From CAYNLG01 sp964397995 (GTDB lineage Bacteria > Planctomycetota > Phycisphaerae > FEN-1346): DNA of 5,704 nucleotides. Made by a program: the position numbers and the translations under genes. Location of the stretch: NCBI GenBank assembly GCA_964397995.1, contig CAYNLG010000133.1, positions 1 to 5,704 of the forward strand, written 5' to 3'. Each line of letters begins with the position of its first letter. Position 1 is the stretch's first letter. The notes under the pieces are model-generated. The model did not search any database, was not told the DNA's origin, and saw only the letters and a program-made list of their open reading frames with translations. Positions 5,597 to 5,704 of this stretch are shown here, in pieces.

Positions 5597-5625
5597 ACTG
5601 TAGCCCCGGGGTCGGGTCGGGTCAA
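5597..5625 (-). promoter_or_regulatory. Promoter of rpmF-plsX-fabH
   Basis: On the minus strand TTGACC (5620-5625), a 17-bp spacer and TACAGT (5597-5602): five of six and four of six matches to the sigma-70 consensus at ideal spacing. Transcription would start near 5590, leaving a leader of about 55 nt. The -10 region GCTACAGT resembles the other two promoters in the window. The spacer contains a tandem 5-bp repeat and a CCCCGGGG palindrome (5604-5611). Confidence 0.75.
5609..5623. repeat. Three tandem 5-bp repeats in the rpmF promoter
   Basis: GGGTC is repeated three times without interruption on the plus strand (GACCC on the minus strand). The repeat begins within the -35 hexamer and fills most of the spacer. 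Copy-number change would alter the -35 to -10 distance in 5-bp steps. Confidence 0.6.
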
Positions 5626-5633
5626 CCCCAAAG

Positions 5634-5654
5634 CCTGCCGCGCGGGGCGGCGGG
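5634..5654 (-). terminator. Possible weak terminator hairpin upstream of the rpmF promoter
   Basis: Arms 5634-5641 and 5647-5654 pair over 8 bp (one G-U) around a 5-nt loop. On the minus strand a short CTTT follows. It lies between the possible upstream gene end (5675) and the rpmF -35 element, where a terminator would be expected, but the U-run is too short for a confident call. Confidence 0.3.
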
Positions 5655-5674
5655 TGTGACTACGGATTTTGGCA

Positions 5675-5704
5675 CTAGGCGGCCGCCTGGCGTTGGCTCA
5701 TCCA
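5675..5704 (-). CDS. Possible 3' end of an upstream gene (nine codons)
   Basis: The minus-strand frame entering from the right edge reads WMSQRQAAA and stops at TAG (5677-5675). With only nine codons no family can be assigned. A YceD/DUF177 gene would be expected before rpmF, but this tail does not show it. It could be non-coding. Confidence 0.2.
   Translation of the reverse strand, partial: WMSQRQAAA

Noticed and set aside
5536..5631. N-terminal extension of rpmF by 32 residues
   Set aside because: bL32 proteins begin at the M(A/P)VPKRR-type sequence; the longer start lies upstream of the promoter elements.
1..5704. tRNA, rRNA, CRISPR array, insertion sequence, attachment site or riboswitch
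   Set aside because: Looked for by eye on both strands; no conserved RNA sequence, spaced repeats, transposase or terminal inverted repeats were found.

Overview
The window is a GC-rich (visibly about two-thirds G+C) stretch of bacterial chromosome carrying the classic type II fatty acid and phospholipid precursor cluster. Seven genes lie on the minus strand, in transcription order rpmF - plsX - fabH - fabD - fabG - acpP - fabF. The last gene runs off the left edge of the window. One small plus-strand gene, a DUF433 (VapB45-like antitoxin) protein, sits between fabH and fabD. The gene order, the GC-rich codon use and the orphan DUF433 gene would suit a Planctomycetota-like lineage or another GC-rich Gram-negative-type phylum. 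That is an impression from protein style, not something proven by the sequence.

Layout on the minus strand, read right to left: 5675-5704 may hold the last nine codons of an unidentified upstream gene. Next is a good sigma-70-type promoter (TTGACC, 17 bp, TACAGT) and then rpmF (5535-5353). plsX (5349-4348) follows 3 nt later, and fabH (4351-3359) overlaps plsX by a GTGA junction. A 473-bp interval follows, holding the convergent plus-strand DUF433 gene (3071-3310) and a 185-bp divergent promoter region. The second block is fabD (2885-1923), fabG (1926-1189, ATGA overlap with fabD), a 76-77-bp spacer with a GC hairpin, acpP (1111-878) and fabF (874 to beyond base 1).

The genes work together as follows. 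PlsX makes acyl-phosphate from acyl-ACP for phospholipid synthesis. FabD charges ACP with malonate, FabH starts chains from acetyl-CoA, FabF elongates them and FabG performs the first reduction. AcpP carries every intermediate. rpmF encodes ribosomal protein bL32 and links the cluster to growth-related expression. The dehydratase and enoyl reductase steps are not encoded here.

The core genes are ordinary housekeeping genes. The parts worth a second look are the lone antisense DUF433 gene splitting the cluster with no visible toxin partner, three promoters sharing a GCTACA(C/G)T -10 region, and perfect inverted repeats located on or beside those promoters. I see no tRNA, rRNA, CRISPR array, insertion sequence or clearly novel system.
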